Assembly (NCBI RefSeq): GCF_004193775.1
Contig: NC_041005.1
Coordinates: forward strand, 5,830,501-5,894,500
Source: Glycine soja
Taxonomy: Eukaryota > Streptophyta > Magnoliopsida > Fabales > Fabaceae
Length of the DNA: 64,000 nucleotides
Reading direction: 5' to 3'
The notes below the pieces were generated by a model that saw nothing but the letters and a program-made list of their open reading frames with translations, ran no database searches and was not told the DNA's origin. This document shows, in pieces, positions 48,661-61,606 of the stretch. Both the position numbers and the translations under genes were made by a program. Numbering within the stretch: the stretch's first letter is position 1; each line of letters begins with the position of its first letter.

Positions 48661-51554
48661 TCTCTTTCTTATCTCTCTTTCACACATTCACTCCACTGTT
48701 AGTGTGGGAAAGGTATGCATATCTCCGATAATGAGAAAGGGTTTATGCACCGTCAAATTTTTTTACTTTTCAATTAAATGTTCAAATTTTTTCTTTTTTC
48801 TCTTTTTATTTTAATATTTCTCTCTCTTCGTTTCCCAAGTTACCTTCTATTCACTTTGGTGTTGGACTGTGGCTCCCACCATTTTCCCTTCCCATTGTAC
48901 ATTCTTCATCTTCTTGCTGCATGTTGTCTCCCGCGGCCCCGTTTCTCTTACTCCTAAACAGAATTCCATCCAAATCCAAATTTTGCACAATACAAAGCAA
49001 CAAATATTTTCATCCAAGCCCAATTGGTAATCATATATCAACATTTTACACAATATGTAAATGTAATTATATAAAGAAGAACGAAGTATATATAAATCCC
49101 TTTCCCATTTCTACAATAAGTTTTTCTTTTCTTTTTTATAATATTTTTTTAATAAAAAAAAATAAATGATCATTTTGATCCTAGTTTCACTAACCTTAAC
49201 GTGAATGTACATATGCCATGTGATGTCCTTCCGTGACACTCCATGTGTGCAAATAAGTTGTCAAGATGATTATGATGTATTAAATTGTCATGTTGAAAGT
49301 TTCAATTTTTTACAACACTCTCCTTCCCTCTTGCTTTGGCAACGAAGAAGGAGCATATGGGTAATTCACGCAAACCAAGGATCATCGATGATCTTCATAG
49401 GTGACAAGGTCCGATGATCTTATTGTGGTTCAATCAATTTTGGTTTTAAAGTTTAAACCTTTTGGCCATTAATTTCAGAGATAAGCATCTTAGAACACTA
49501 TCATTCTCATTTTCTCTTTTTTTCCCTCTTCTTTTGTTGCTCCATATGTTAATTAATTTAATTTGTCCATGCACTACTTTTAGCTGGGGCATCTCTCGAA
49601 GCCTCTACTTGAAAAGGCATAACTCCATTACACTATGTTATTCTAGGTTTTCATATGGAACTCGCCAAGTAAATGGCCAAGAAAGGGATAAACTTTGGTG
49701 CCAAGACAAAGGCATGAAAGATCCCTTTGGATCTTGCTATCAATGAAGAAATTTGTTCATTTATGAAGGAATTTGAGAAGTTGACAAAGAATGGAGATTC
49801 GGAAAAAAAGATAAAGATGATACAATTTTAATAAAAGTCTAATTACATATTTTTAGTTAAACAAAAAAAACCTATGAAATAAAAGGATTATATTTTATTA
49901 TGACCAAATTTAAACATCAAATAGCATGATTCCAATTTCATTCTCTCAAGTCTCCACTAGATTTATAATAATAATTCCATGACTTCACTATACCTAAACA
50001 TAAAAGTTGAATCAAAATACCAATCCCTCACCCCGACAATTAAAAAAACAACCAAATTTATAAAACTACTAAAACCACCAACAAAAGTTCCTTTTGTTTC
50101 ATAGTATAAACTCGTGAACCGAACTCAAAACAAAAGCACCAAAACACCTTTCTCCCTCAACAATAAGACTTTTGGAACCTTGCACATGCGCCACGTCCAC
50201 CAAATTTCTTGGGCTTGCAACGCCTAGAATGTCCTTGATCAACGTACGATTGCCCCTCACGAGAATGTCCATGATCTACTTCTTTTTGTGTTCATCAATG
50301 TACTTTTGGTAGAAGGCAACAAGTGCCTTCACAATACTTTGGCAAGTTGTATAAATTTAGGAAGTGTGTCCATCGCCCTTGATGTGATTTCACATATCGA
50401 TGTCAGCAAACCAAGTATTATTACAATTCACAAAAACCGACAAAATAGTCCATTGACATTTCTATGACAAATTCATCATGTTGAGCCAACATCCCATTTG
50501 ATAATTTTTTCTCATGACATATAAGTCCTTACTTGTCACATCAGTAGAAAAGTTAAACTAAATGATCCAAAGTAACGACATGACTGATATGTTACCATTT
50601 TTATACAATCAGGAATAAAAAAATAATTTTTCATCTTTCAAGGACTCATATGTTAGTAAATTACATTTTCAAGTACAAAATTGGATATTTATCCAAAAAA
50701 GAATGCAAATCAAAGAACAAAAAAAATCCATCAAAACCCAAAAAAGCCAACGTGTCATTGTGCCTAAATTTTCCATCGTTGCGATAACGACTGGTTTTTC
50801 TTCATGTTATCTATTTCTTCTTATGTGAATGACATTCACTGTTGTATTTTTTGTGGGTTATGCAATTCAAAGATTGTTGCACAGTGGCGTCGTGGTCATC
50901 CACAACAATGACATGGTTGGTTGTCTACCAGGATGGTGTGGTTGTCTGCAACAACGTTGTATCGTTTGTATAGAGTCAGTTGTTCATTTTTGTCAACACC
51001 CTTAGATACATTGGGGACTCTGTCGTCACAATCCAATTCCGGTTTTGATGCCGAACAACCCACCATGTTTCAATATGTGCACTAGATATACCAAATTACA
51101 ACCTAAAATAAAATTCAAATGATAAAGAGTGTATTTGATCGATAAGTTATTTTTTACTAAATAAAAAAACTTGTTTGACTTTTTAGTGAACAAATTTTTT
51201 ATAGTAATTTCTAGGATTTTTTGAAACACTAGTTTTTAAAATTTTGTATTTATTCATTTTTTTAATATTTAATAAATTTTATTTTTAATATTTTCAATTT
51301 AAGGTAAAAAATTATTTTTTTAATATAATTTTATATTTTTAACTATTTCAAACACCAAACACTTATTAATAAGATGATATTTCAAACTAATTTTTTAGCT
51401 TCTAAATTTTGATCTAATTTTGTGAAATATAGCCAAAGTTAATAATTTAGCCAAATTGTAAAAATCAAGTTCCAAACCATATGTAAACAGTAAACCCAAC
51501 TGGACTGAGGCAGCGTGCTCTTAGTCTGAACGAAGAAAGAGTAGAGAGCGTAGC
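48661..51554. other. Intergenic region, no gene recognised
   Basis: Only short open frames without family resemblance. A patch at 50,160-50,420 reads on the minus strand as a helical peptide (VKALVAFYQKYIDEHKKK) followed by a stop. It may be decayed coding sequence but I cannot name it. Confidence 0.45.
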
Positions 51555-54500
51555 ATGGAGCACTGAGACTCAAACTCAAGCAGTGTGGAGCAGATTCTGG
51601 ATCTCCTCTACGCGGCCAGCTACGTCGACGTAACAAATTCTGACGCGCCGCCGTCTCAGAAAATCGCTGCCGGCCTCTCCTGGTGCATCGCCGCCATAAC
51701 GCAAGTATCTCTTTCTCCCTTCCTTTCAGTCAATTTAGTTAGTGTTTTCTTCTGCGCTCAATCCCCATAATTCACCTCGCAGAGACAAAGACAACGCGCG
51801 GAGCATCGAGGAATCGTTAGGATTAATTGGATGCCCGCACTCTCTTCGAACATCTCACGTTCAAGATCTCGATATCGAGGCTCTGTTTCCTGTAATTCGG
51901 TGGCTTACGTCACACCTTCCGCAAAATCGAGAACACCGTGTGGACGAGGTATTGGACTGTTGCTAATAATTCTGATAAAATGAAAGGATCGGTGATGTGC
52001 CTGTTTGATGAAAATGAAATGGAAGCTTCGAGTATGCTTTCAGCTATTTTGATTATTTAGGGCATGTTTGTTTCTGTTTTTGAAAACTGCTTTTAAAATT
52101 ACTTAATTTCTAGTAAATGGTATACCGATAGACAAAATTTACAATGTCATCTAATCGCAAACCGCAATGCACACCATGTGTCCTAAGTTTATTGATTTTT
52201 ACTATAGCTAATTTAAAAGTCATATGAAGGATGATTTCTGATTGGTTGATGGTGCATAGAAATAAATTCTATTTTCTTCTTTACTTGTATTTTCTAAAAA
52301 TCAGTTTTTAGAAATGTCTTTTTAAAAACTAGAAAACAAAAATGCCTTTAGCAACCTTTCTCCACATTTTCCTTGTGTTACTATTACTTGTTTAATGCAG
52401 TGCTGATTTTTTGTATAGGTTTGTCATGCTGAAAATACCATTGAAGTGGATGAGTGTAGAACTTTGATTGACGCATTGAGTGGCAACTTGGATGAACTGG
52501 TTGGTGAGATGGATAAGATATTAGATATGAAGCTGGCTCCTTTTTTTATGATAACATGCCTTCATGCCCCATTTTCCCCCTTTGTAATCTTCTTTGATTG
52601 TTAGTTTTGTACTTCTCCTGTCTAATCGGTTAATTATTAACACAAGTTGGATAATTGTTTCTAAGTGCTATCTTAGCAACATTTACATCTATGTTATGTG
52701 TAGATTTATTTGGCTTTGCTATTGAGTTTTCTTCTTATTTTTTGTCTAAAGAATCAGCAGAAGATGAATGTTGTGAAGCAATTATATATTCTACAAGAGA
52801 GAATCAATAAGGAGGGTGCTGATTCTGCAGCACAGAAGTTGGTTTCTTTACTGACGTCTTTGAAGGTGAATTGTTTCTTTAAATACTTAAATTTTCAAAC
52901 CTGCAGTGTAGTGCAGGGAATTTTACTAATTTTTAATTAACAATTACTCTAAAATACTGTAATATTATATGTTGCTTATGTTATTCACTCTTGGTTCAGG
53001 ATCTTAAAAAGCAGGAAAATTACTTTCAGTCCAATCGTGATACTAAACACTCAGAACTTCAAGATGATATCAGTGAATTAGAGAGGAAAATAACAAATGA
53101 CTGTGATACCGAGAACCTTCCTGATGAACTATATCATTCTTTTAGTGAATTAATTGAAAAAGTCAATTTGATGAAAAAGGTAAGCCAGTTTTAATAAGTG
53201 GACTTGTTTCATACTCCTTTTATTCTCATTTTGTGGCACTTGATGGTTTTAAATTGTTGTTTGTGGTTGAACTGCAATTACTGAAATTGTGGAACATGTG
53301 GGCTAATGTGGTTGCAATTGCAGTTGGGATATAGTTGCAAAACACTCCCAAACTGAAATACTGCTGCTGCAATTGCATTTGGAAACTGCTATTTAAAACC
53401 ATATACTTCCTTTGACTAGTTCTTGATTGTTTGCTTGTTTCATTGTTTCAACTTTCAATTACCATAAACCTCATGCCTTTTCCCTTTGTGTTAGGAACTT
53501 GCTGCTAAACTGAGGGAAATTGTGGTATTAAGACGACAGATTGATGACCTACCGTGCCAATCAGAAGTCATCCAGTATGTTTGTTTCTTTCACTTGTGGT
53601 ATTAAGACGACAGATTGATGACCTACTGTGCCAATCAGAAGTCATCCAGATTGATGACCTTCTGCATTTTGTATTATTGCAACTTCCTATTTCTTTTAAC
53701 TGAAACATTTTACGTTGAAACTTGAGTCTAAACATTGTTCTGCCCTTTCATTTTGTTGTAGTAAATGCTCTCTCACAGGTCTTTAATGATTTCATCTCTG
53801 TTCTCTATTACCAGCATATGAATGTCTCTAATTTGGAGCATTTTTTTTTTTAGCTTGATATATATAACTTGTATCTAAAATTTAGCCACAGCGGCTATCT
53901 GCTATCCCACTATAGCAGTTTTTGGGTCAGCCTCTCCTCACTGTTAACTAACTTTCCTAAATGACTAATAGTTTAAGCTATTGGAAAGGCACAGATGATT
54001 TTATCAACTCTTATGGTCAATGAGATTCTACAGAATATTCTGGTCTGAAGTTTTTCTTGACCTCAAAGTTTTAGAGTGGTGACATGGCTAAAAAAATCAT
54101 GGGTGCCTGCCCTGTCCTTATTTGATGAGAAGAAACCCAATTTAACAGGGTTTGATTGAGGGTAGGTTAAGGTTTTCCTCAATTCATAAATGGTAGGGGC
54201 AGGTTTATTGAAGGTAGTGAGGATCTGTTGCCATCCAGTGGAGAAAAAAAACTGTTTGACCTAGCGTTTCATTGTTTATAGGGGAAATCTGTGTTTTCTT
54301 TAATGTTATCTAAACAGTTTCAGCTGTTGTGTTTCTTTTCACTTATTTGCAGTTTCAAGAGGCCTTTAGTAGCACTGATGGACGTATAAAACTTGTTCAT
54401 TCGATGGAAGGAATTGTCAAGGGAAATCAACAGGTAATGCTTTTTTCTAGCTTTGAATAAATGAGAAATTTGGAAGAGCTAACTTCAGCTCTTCCATGTG

Positions 54501-55240
54501 TTGTGTTGATTTTAACTGAAGAATTCTAAGAACATTAAACATCTGATTGGGGATTAATTGTTTGTTTGAACCATCACACATGTTTTTTTTGTCCTATTTG
54601 AATTTTTTTATCATTGCATTGTATTTAAAGAACACAAGGCACAAGTAGCTTTTAAAAACTGTCAGCAGAAACTTTTACAAACAACTTGGGGGCCTATATT
54701 TTCCTAACAAAAAAGGCAATAAATACTTTTACCAAAATTACAATAAAACACTATTGATGTATTTAATTATAACTTCCATAAGCAACTTTTTAAAAGTGCA
54801 TACAGTGCAGAATTAAGCCACATACATTCCTTTCTGCATTGACTAATCGCCATTGGTTATAGTGACTTCCTTACTATAACTATGATTTAGATAATAAATC
54901 TGTTGAATCAATGTTCAGTTTCATGATAGTTTTGTGGAGAAAAATCCTTGTACATTTTATTAAAAAATAAAATACTTATATAAGTTCTGTTTGGTGTGGA
55001 CTTTAGCATTTTAGTAGATATAAATGTGAGTTTTCTTTTAATCTTGTTTTTGTTTATCTTTGTTCGTTGAATGTGATTTCTATAAGAAAGAGTTTTAACT
55101 GCTTCACTAACGTGCAGAAGCTAGAAAGGGTTCATGTAGGACTTCAAGATGAAGAGAAAATTTGTAATGATCTAAAGTATAGGTATGCTGCAGCAACCGG
55201 TGAGCAGAAGCGCTGCTATTCTCTGTTGAAAGCTTTTCAG
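51555..55240 (+). pseudogene. CCDC93-like coiled-coil gene, truncated and probably inactive
   Basis: Exon pieces: 51555-51700, 51783-51948, 52419-about 52500, about 52752-52865, 53000-53179, 53495-53574, 54353-54433, 55118-55240. The N-terminal piece (VEQILDLLYAASY, LSWCIAAI, GCPHSL, ALFPVIRWL) matches the CCDC93 N-terminal domain, and the later pieces (AAKLREIVVLRRQIDDLP, SMEGIVKGNQQ, KRCYSLLKAF) its coiled-coil half. CCDC93 belongs to the CCC complex (with CCDC22 and COMMD proteins) in endosomal recycling. Damage: ATG GAG CAC is followed by TGA in frame; intron 1 needs an AC|GCAAGT donor; too little lies between 51,948 and 52,752 for the normal middle; exon 53,574 ends in phase 2 but 54,353 starts in phase 0, so at least one exon is missing; nothing continues past 55,240. 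I read it as a decayed duplicate. Confidence 0.75.
53520..53650 (+). repeat. 74-bp tandem duplication across the end of a CCDC93-like exon
   Basis: The segment from ttgtggtattaagacgacag through gaagtcatccag occurs at 53,520 and again at 53,594 with one visible difference (accgtg versus actgtg). The second copy lies in the intron, right after the donor site, and reads into attgatgacctt instead of a splice site. Confidence 0.9.
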
Positions 55241-55586
55241 GTAAGTTTTTCTGTTCATCAGATGGCACGTAGGTGGTGCCATGGTGCAGAATTAAGCATT
55301 TTGATGATCTGTTTTGGGTGCTAATTATGTGTCTATCTGATAAAGCATCAGTTAATTTAATAATGGTATTGTTGAATTGGTAGTTTTGCATAGCATCTAG
55401 TTTGTTTAAAAAATCATATGGACAAATGACTTTGGTAAATAAACGTAACTATCATGCAATGTTTTTTCTATAATGTTTAAAATAAACTTAACTATCCTTT
55501 CATTGTACATATAAATAGGTTGCTAATTTGCTATCATATCATTCTTTTGGTCGTTTCTTTTGGGAACTCATTAAGTAGGTTTTTTA

Positions 55587-55880
55587 ATGGTCAGGCCCAA
55601 TGTGCGAAGAATTAGAAGTTTCGGTGTCGAAGTTCCTAGTCAAAAATTGAAAATTCCCGACAACATTACACAACTGAGGTTGAGTGACACAAATTTTTGT
55701 ATCGCGTCGAAGCAGAGAGCTTGCCTTCATGCTCAAAAAAGCTGCATTTTAAAAGCTGATGCCATGAGTTGTAGTTATGATGATTCACATTCATCCATTG
55801 CTATTTACAGTAATATAAAACATTCTTCATGGTTCGAATTTTTGTATAGGTTTCTCTGTAACTGTAGACGATCCCAGTAA
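55587..55880 (+). CDS. Unrecognised 97-codon open reading frame
   Basis: An ATG at 55,587 opens a frame ending at 55,880 with a balanced amino-acid composition (basic N-terminus RRIRSFGVEVPSQK, Cys-rich middle, aromatic C-terminal WFEFLYRFL). I do not recognise a family. It lies 350 bp after the last CCDC93-like exon on the same strand but does not look like coiled coil. It could be a chance frame, an exon of a lost gene or a transposon piece. Confidence 0.25.
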   Translation: MVRPNVRRIRSFGVEVPSQKLKIPDNITQLRLSDTNFCIASKQRACLHAQKSCILKADAMSCSYDDSHSSIAIYSNIKHSSWFEFLYRFLCNCRRSQ

Positions 55881-58800
55881 GGGTAGAGAATTCTCCAATC
55901 GATATTCAACTCTTTTCTAATGATTGAATTTTTTTATTGCTGTAATTTTGAAAATTGATAAATAATAATTTTAAATTAATAAAAAAAATTACTTTAACAT
56001 GAATGTCGTATTTTTATATAATGTGTTATTAAATCTTTAGTTGAATATTTGCTCTAGTTGAACTTTTAAGAGCTTTTATAAATTTATTTGAAAGTTATAA
56101 TCTTATCAACGAATGCTGGCCTAGATGTGTAGAGCAAAAATAATTAATTTCTCATAATCTAGATTCTAGGGTTATTAATAATTAGATTTATTATTTGCAT
56201 AAAAAAATATGTAATGCATAAACGACCAGCCTATTCATTAATCACTGACAATGTCTTACAATTAAAATTGAATTCCTGTAAACTCCTCCATTTTTCCTTA
56301 AAATTGAAGTCAGTACTATACTGATTGGAAATACCACTGTCTTGTTACTTGACGCAGTCCGCGTTGTTTGATCAATACATTATTCTTCCAACTTCATTTT
56401 TCTTTGATTTGTAATGTCATCAGATCTATTTCATGATTACTGCAAATTCCTATGTTATCATCAGTTAAAAGATTATATTTTGCTAGGTCAAAGATGAACC
56501 ATTATTAATTAAAGGCAAAAATTTTGGGAGCTTGCAGAGAATTTCTATGTAACTTATTTACGCTCACGAAAGTGCTTGTAATTTTTAGTTTATTAAATAA
56601 ATCCAAATAAATACTTACAATTTGATGAGTTTATTAAATAAATACTTTTAGTTGTGAATTTTAAACCATCCTTACAATGACACAGGAAATATACGAATAA
56701 TGAAGAGGTTTGAAATTTGGAGTGTGTGTTGATTTATCTTATGATTCTTATTGTATGTTTCTCGTCTGCCGTATCTTCTTTCTGTTTACATTTTCTCCTT
56801 TGTTTTAGCAGTCAAAGTCTCATTAAGAAATGGCTGTTGAACTAACTGTTTTGACACACATTTTCTTCTTCTTCAATTCTTTATACGGAATACGGTAAAC
56901 GTCTTTGTGGAACTATATAAGTATACTTTATAAAGGTAATGACCGAGTCTTGTGTTACAATATGCATGAACCTTCCTAGTTATTATCATAGATACGAATA
57001 ACACAAGTGTTTTACATGCTCTCCGTAAGTCCAAAATACATGCATGAAGGCTGACTGAATGCCCAAAGTTGTACATATATAGAGTTTATACAATGCTCAG
57101 ACCATTTTGTTTCAAGTTCTCGATATTATAATCAAATAAATATAATTAAATTTACCTTTATATTATATAATCTTTTATACCTTTTTTTCTTCTAGTGCAA
57201 TCATGGGAGAGTATTTAGGGGTTAAGAACAAATGACACTCTATTATTGATTATACTATATTATGACACAGCCAAAGACGTAAAAATAAAATAACATGATA
57301 AATTTAATTAACAGCAACAATAATAATAAATCCAAATTTGGTAATAAATGAACTAATAACAGACAAATTAATACATAACTCTAAACATCTCTACGTAAAA
57401 TTTAAAATAACACAAGTAATGTTCGAATATTTGACATGTATTAATCGGTCAGTTTTCAATTGAAATTTTAGACTTGTTTCTAGAGTGTTATGAATCCTTG
57501 ACATTTCGTGGCGTACGTTTGTGTTATATAATTTGGAAGATTTTGAGGAAGTTATGTCATCGTGTCCAGTGAGGGATCTATATGTGAGTGAGAGTGTGCA
57601 TTTGCATCTCTTCATTTTTTAAAATTCATTAAATTTGTAAATAAAATTTTATATTTTTATATTTTATTTTATCTATATTTGTATAAGTGAATCCATTAAT
57701 TTAATTTTTTAAATAAATTAATACTTGATATACATAGCAAGTTAGATGGCTTGAAATGGGTCAAGTCATCGCACACCATATGACAATAGATAACTTTGAA
57801 AAACCTACTTTAATAAATTGTATATAAATATAGAATATAGATACCGGGCAGTGGTTTATTAGATCCCTTGAGTAACACGTTGGTGGAAACAAAAAGTTAA
57901 TTTTGTATTACCGACCAGTGTTTTATTAGATAGCTTTCACATAAAATTCATATTTTATTTAAAAGTTGTCATTTAAATCGACAATAAACTTTCACAGTAA
58001 TTTTTTTCCCTTAATCTCGAAGATTCGAAGTAAAGAATATGAAAATACTACGTACAACAACAGTTAGTTACCATGAATATTAGATTAGATCTTAAAAATA
58101 TTATATCTTATAATTAAGTTAGACTCAAATCTTATAAAGTCTAGCATAACTTTTATTTTAGTGTAAAATTATCATAAAATAAACTTTCATTAGACTTGTA
58201 GGTTAGTTCATGTCTTTAATTTAAAAGAAGTCTATGAAAAGTAAATAAATTAGATACAAAACATGTAATTTTAACCAAAGTTAAGCTCAAACCTAACATA
58301 ACTTATGGCCTAACCTATTTTCACTCTTAGTGAAAAGAAATCAGGTCACTCAACAATGATGTAAAATAAATTCGGATAAAACTTTAACAAAAGTCTATTT
58401 GATTTAAAAGATCTAACTTGATGTTATTTAAAAGGACATTTGAGTCTAACAAGATGACTTATTTTAAAAAATATATAATTACTTTTATTTTTATAGTGTT
58501 TATATATATTTTTTCTTTTAAAATATTAAGCATGTTAGCCTACGTAAAAAAGTTAAGCCTGTATGTTATTTAGAGGAAGAATTTATGTTCTATTTAGAAA
58601 CCTTATTACTAAGTTTTTAAGTAACTTATCATGAAAGCCATCTTAAAATAGATTCATATCATATAAACAAGCTAGTCAAACTAAATTAGTACTATAATAC
58701 ATAGTTTTAATTATCGTAATCAGTTAGACATAACTAAAATCTTTTTCCTTAAAAAAAACTAAAATCTTTAATGAAATAAATATTTTTAATTATAATAAAA

Positions 58801-59148
58801 ATAAAACTCAGAATAAATAACATGCAATACTTAACCTTAAATTCATTTTAAAGAAGACACCTATTTAACAAAGGTTTCCACTACGGCCAAGAAGGTCAGA
58901 AAATTTTGAATGTGCTAGAACTGAAACTTGGTCTAAAGTTAACGAGACATCAACTTTGCACTTAAAATGTGAAACTGTTCCCAATCCTTCTTACCACGTC
59001 ATTTTCCTAAGTCTGATATATATCTAGCACTTCCTAACAACTAACAGAAATGGGAAATTTACAAAGAAGCAAATTAATAAAGTATCTAGCTAGATAAATA
59101 TTTAAGGAATTAATACATATAACAAAATCATAAGATACATACATAGTT
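55881..59148. other. AT-rich intergenic region
   Basis: No gene, RNA gene or clear element was recognised between the CCDC93-like relic and the gibberellin oxidase gene. The 3' untranslated region of the latter must lie just left of 59,149. Confidence 0.5.
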
Positions 59149-60928
59149 TCAAGTACTAATAAAGGACAATGCTTCTCCAAAATTCTTAGCCTTAATCCCA
59201 ATATACTCCTTCACAGTCACATCACGAAAACGAGCAACAGAGTGAACCAAAGGAGAAACTACATAATCCATCGGTGGAGAATAGAAATAAGCCACAGAGT
59301 AACGTTCCCATGTCCTATTCACCGTTACGCGGTGAAGTGCACAGCGAAACCTTGCGTTGGAAATGATGTGCAAGAGATCGCCTGTGTGCACGACCAGGGT
59401 ATTAGGGTGAGGGTGCACAGGAACCCACCCTTTTCCTTCCTTGAAGATTTGAAGACCAGTGATTTGACTTTGGTGAAGAATTGTGAAGAGAGAAGTGTCG
59501 GTGTGAGGGGCTAAGCCCATGGCTCGGTTTGGCTCGGGACAACTTGGGTAGAAATTTAACTGAACAGCTTCACTTATGTTGCTTGCACCAACCCACTTTC
59601 TTTTTTCCTCACTTATGTCCATTAAGTTGAATATCATCTCTGTTAGTCTATCCGCTAGAACCTTCATTTGCTTCTCATAATTCTCCATCAAATCACTGCA
59701 CAATTAATTAATTAGTTCGTACACTAATATTATATAATTGTTTGTGCCATGCATTACATGGAATTTAAATAGGACACAACTTAATAAAATATTATCTCGA
59801 TTCTTTTAATGACTTTGTTTCAATTCTTATAAAAAGACCAGAAATAGTATGTTATTATAATTCAAATCCACAATTTTTCTTTCTAAATGGTATTTTCATC
59901 TTGATAGTTTAAATTGATACTAATTTTGTTAGGAGAATAGCAACAAAAATAGTAATGTTGCTAGACACAGGTTCTGTATATTCTCTGCCAGGCTAAATTT
60001 AATTTATTTGAGAGTTTGTCTTTATTAGCTTATGCAATATTCTAACGATAAGTTTATTACTTCTAGAGTTGAAGTTTTCAAAACTTTTGCTAACTACTTG
60101 ATTTTACCGGAAAACGACCTCTAAACCTTAGTTTTCACAAGAAAGTTTATTGTATACCATGTGGTATAGTTAGATTAGTTTAATTTAATCATGTACAGTT
60201 TATAGAATTAAGGACAACATGACGAGTCTATATTTGTTTAATTTCCTTTCATGAATTCTTTTAGCTAGGCACTTAATAACATATACTTTAGTTTAAAATT
60301 CAAATTTCTCTTCCAAAACTAGCTCGAATATATTTAAGCGATGGCTTCATCAATTTCTAGCAAAAGAAGTGTTTGTTAACATATAGTATTAGTGTGCACG
60401 TTGCATGGAATGAAGTGCGCGAAGCATGAGATTGTAAAATTGTACTTACCAAAAGCGTGCATAATCATTAGGCCATATCTTTTTGGCATCGTGAGAGGGA
60501 GAGCCAATGATGGTGAATCCTTCGTGCCACATAAACTTTGGGAAGAACGGTGAAATCCTTGCTCTGCCATACCCAGTGGCACCACCGGGAGATCGAAGAG
60601 CCTTCAACTTCTGTTCAGTGGGAAGAGCAAAAAGTCTTTTAGCCTCTTCTTCAACATCTTCAATGACACCAAAAGGTATGCCATGGTTCTTCAATTGGAA
60701 AGCACCCCACTTCTCACATGCATGGCCTATGAGGTCCATAGCATTGGGATCCATGAGGTCTATGATGGGTATGGATGATGATGATGATGATGATGATGCA
60801 TCATCATTGGGTTGACAGTGAGGCCATGCGTGAGAATCAGGTAAGCTAAGGGCTGAAGAAAAGTCTAAGGGAATAATGTGACTGAGGTGGAGAGGGTGTG
60901 CTTTGTAGGCTTCAGAGAGAGTGTTCAT
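59149..60928 (-). CDS. GA3ox: Gibberellin 3-beta-dioxygenase (2 exons)
   Basis: Minus-strand exons 60928-60450 and 59695-59149 join in phase (1,026 nt, 341 residues; family members are usually 345-375). GA3ox, a cytosolic 2-oxoglutarate/Fe(II) dioxygenase, hydroxylates GA20/GA9 at C-3 to give bioactive GA1/GA4. Seen: LSEAYKAHPLHL at the N-terminus, IPIIDLMDPNA, GAFQLKNHGIP, GYGRARISPFFPKFMWHEGF, then LNFYPSCPEPNRAMGLAPHTD. Iron ligands are His224, Asp226 and His281 (ALHRVTVNRT); Arg291/Ser293 (RYS) bind 2-oxoglutarate. The single intron (about 750 bp) follows the RFC junction, as in other GA3ox genes. An eight-Ser run near residue 45 is coded by a trinucleotide repeat. The C-terminal part after SPPMDYVVSP is somewhat short. 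A TATA box lies about 55 bp upstream. Confidence 0.9.
60776..60800 (-). repeat. TCA/GAT trinucleotide repeat coding a serine run in GA3ox
   Basis: Repeated tga/atg units on the plus strand encode eight consecutive Ser just before IPIIDL. The run could vary in length; it lies outside the catalytic domain. Confidence 0.9.
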
Positions 60929-60974
60929 TATTAAGATGAAATTGCAAGAATAAGGGATTAGGGGGGGGATATAT

Positions 60975-60990
60975 ACACGTATATATAGCT
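60975..60990 (-). promoter_or_regulatory. TATA box of the GA3ox gene
   Basis: Minus-strand agctatatatacgtgtat at about 50-60 bases before the ATG, followed by a C-run and a short leader. Position is typical for a plant TATA box. Confidence 0.55.
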
Positions 60991-61520
60991 AGGTTGGTTG
61001 ATTAGAATTTAGAACTTATATAAGGGAATGCGTAAATATTAGAATATTTAGGGGATATGTATGAATATTATATAATTTAGGGGGAGATTAGGTTAAAATG
61101 ATACAGGTGGAAGAGGGGTGGCTAATGGACTGAGTTGTGTCGAGTTTTGGAATATATGGTTGAAAAAGACAAAGGAAGGAACAAAGTATTCTGAAGAGGT
61201 TGTAGAATCTCAAAGTCTTAAACATTATTATAAAAAGGAACAAGCCAAGATCCAGGTTGAATATTTGGCAGGAGGGGTTGCTTTCCTGTGCAACGGAGCT
61301 GAGTGCTGACTACTACAGAATGAGAAGCTAGTGCATGTAACTGAATGCAATTAAGCTCTGTTTGAATAAACTTACCAACAAATACTTATGAAAAAATTAA
61401 GAAAATAAAAATAAAGAACAAAATAAACTTTTTTATAAACTCAAATTAACCTACTTTATTTGTAAAAAATCTTTCATTTATGTATAAAGTGATTTTAATT
61501 CATAGGAGAAGTTTAATTTA

Positions 61521-61606
<86 letters not shown>

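Noticed and set aside
59242..59514. Plus-strand open frame over the GA3ox second exon
   Set aside because: Antisense shadow of a recognised exon. The same applies to 60,507-60,815.
33614..60928. Metabolic gene cluster of three 2-oxoglutarate dioxygenases
   Set aside because: Two are duplicates of one gene and the third is a gibberellin hormone gene over 12 kb away; no other pathway enzyme types lie between them.
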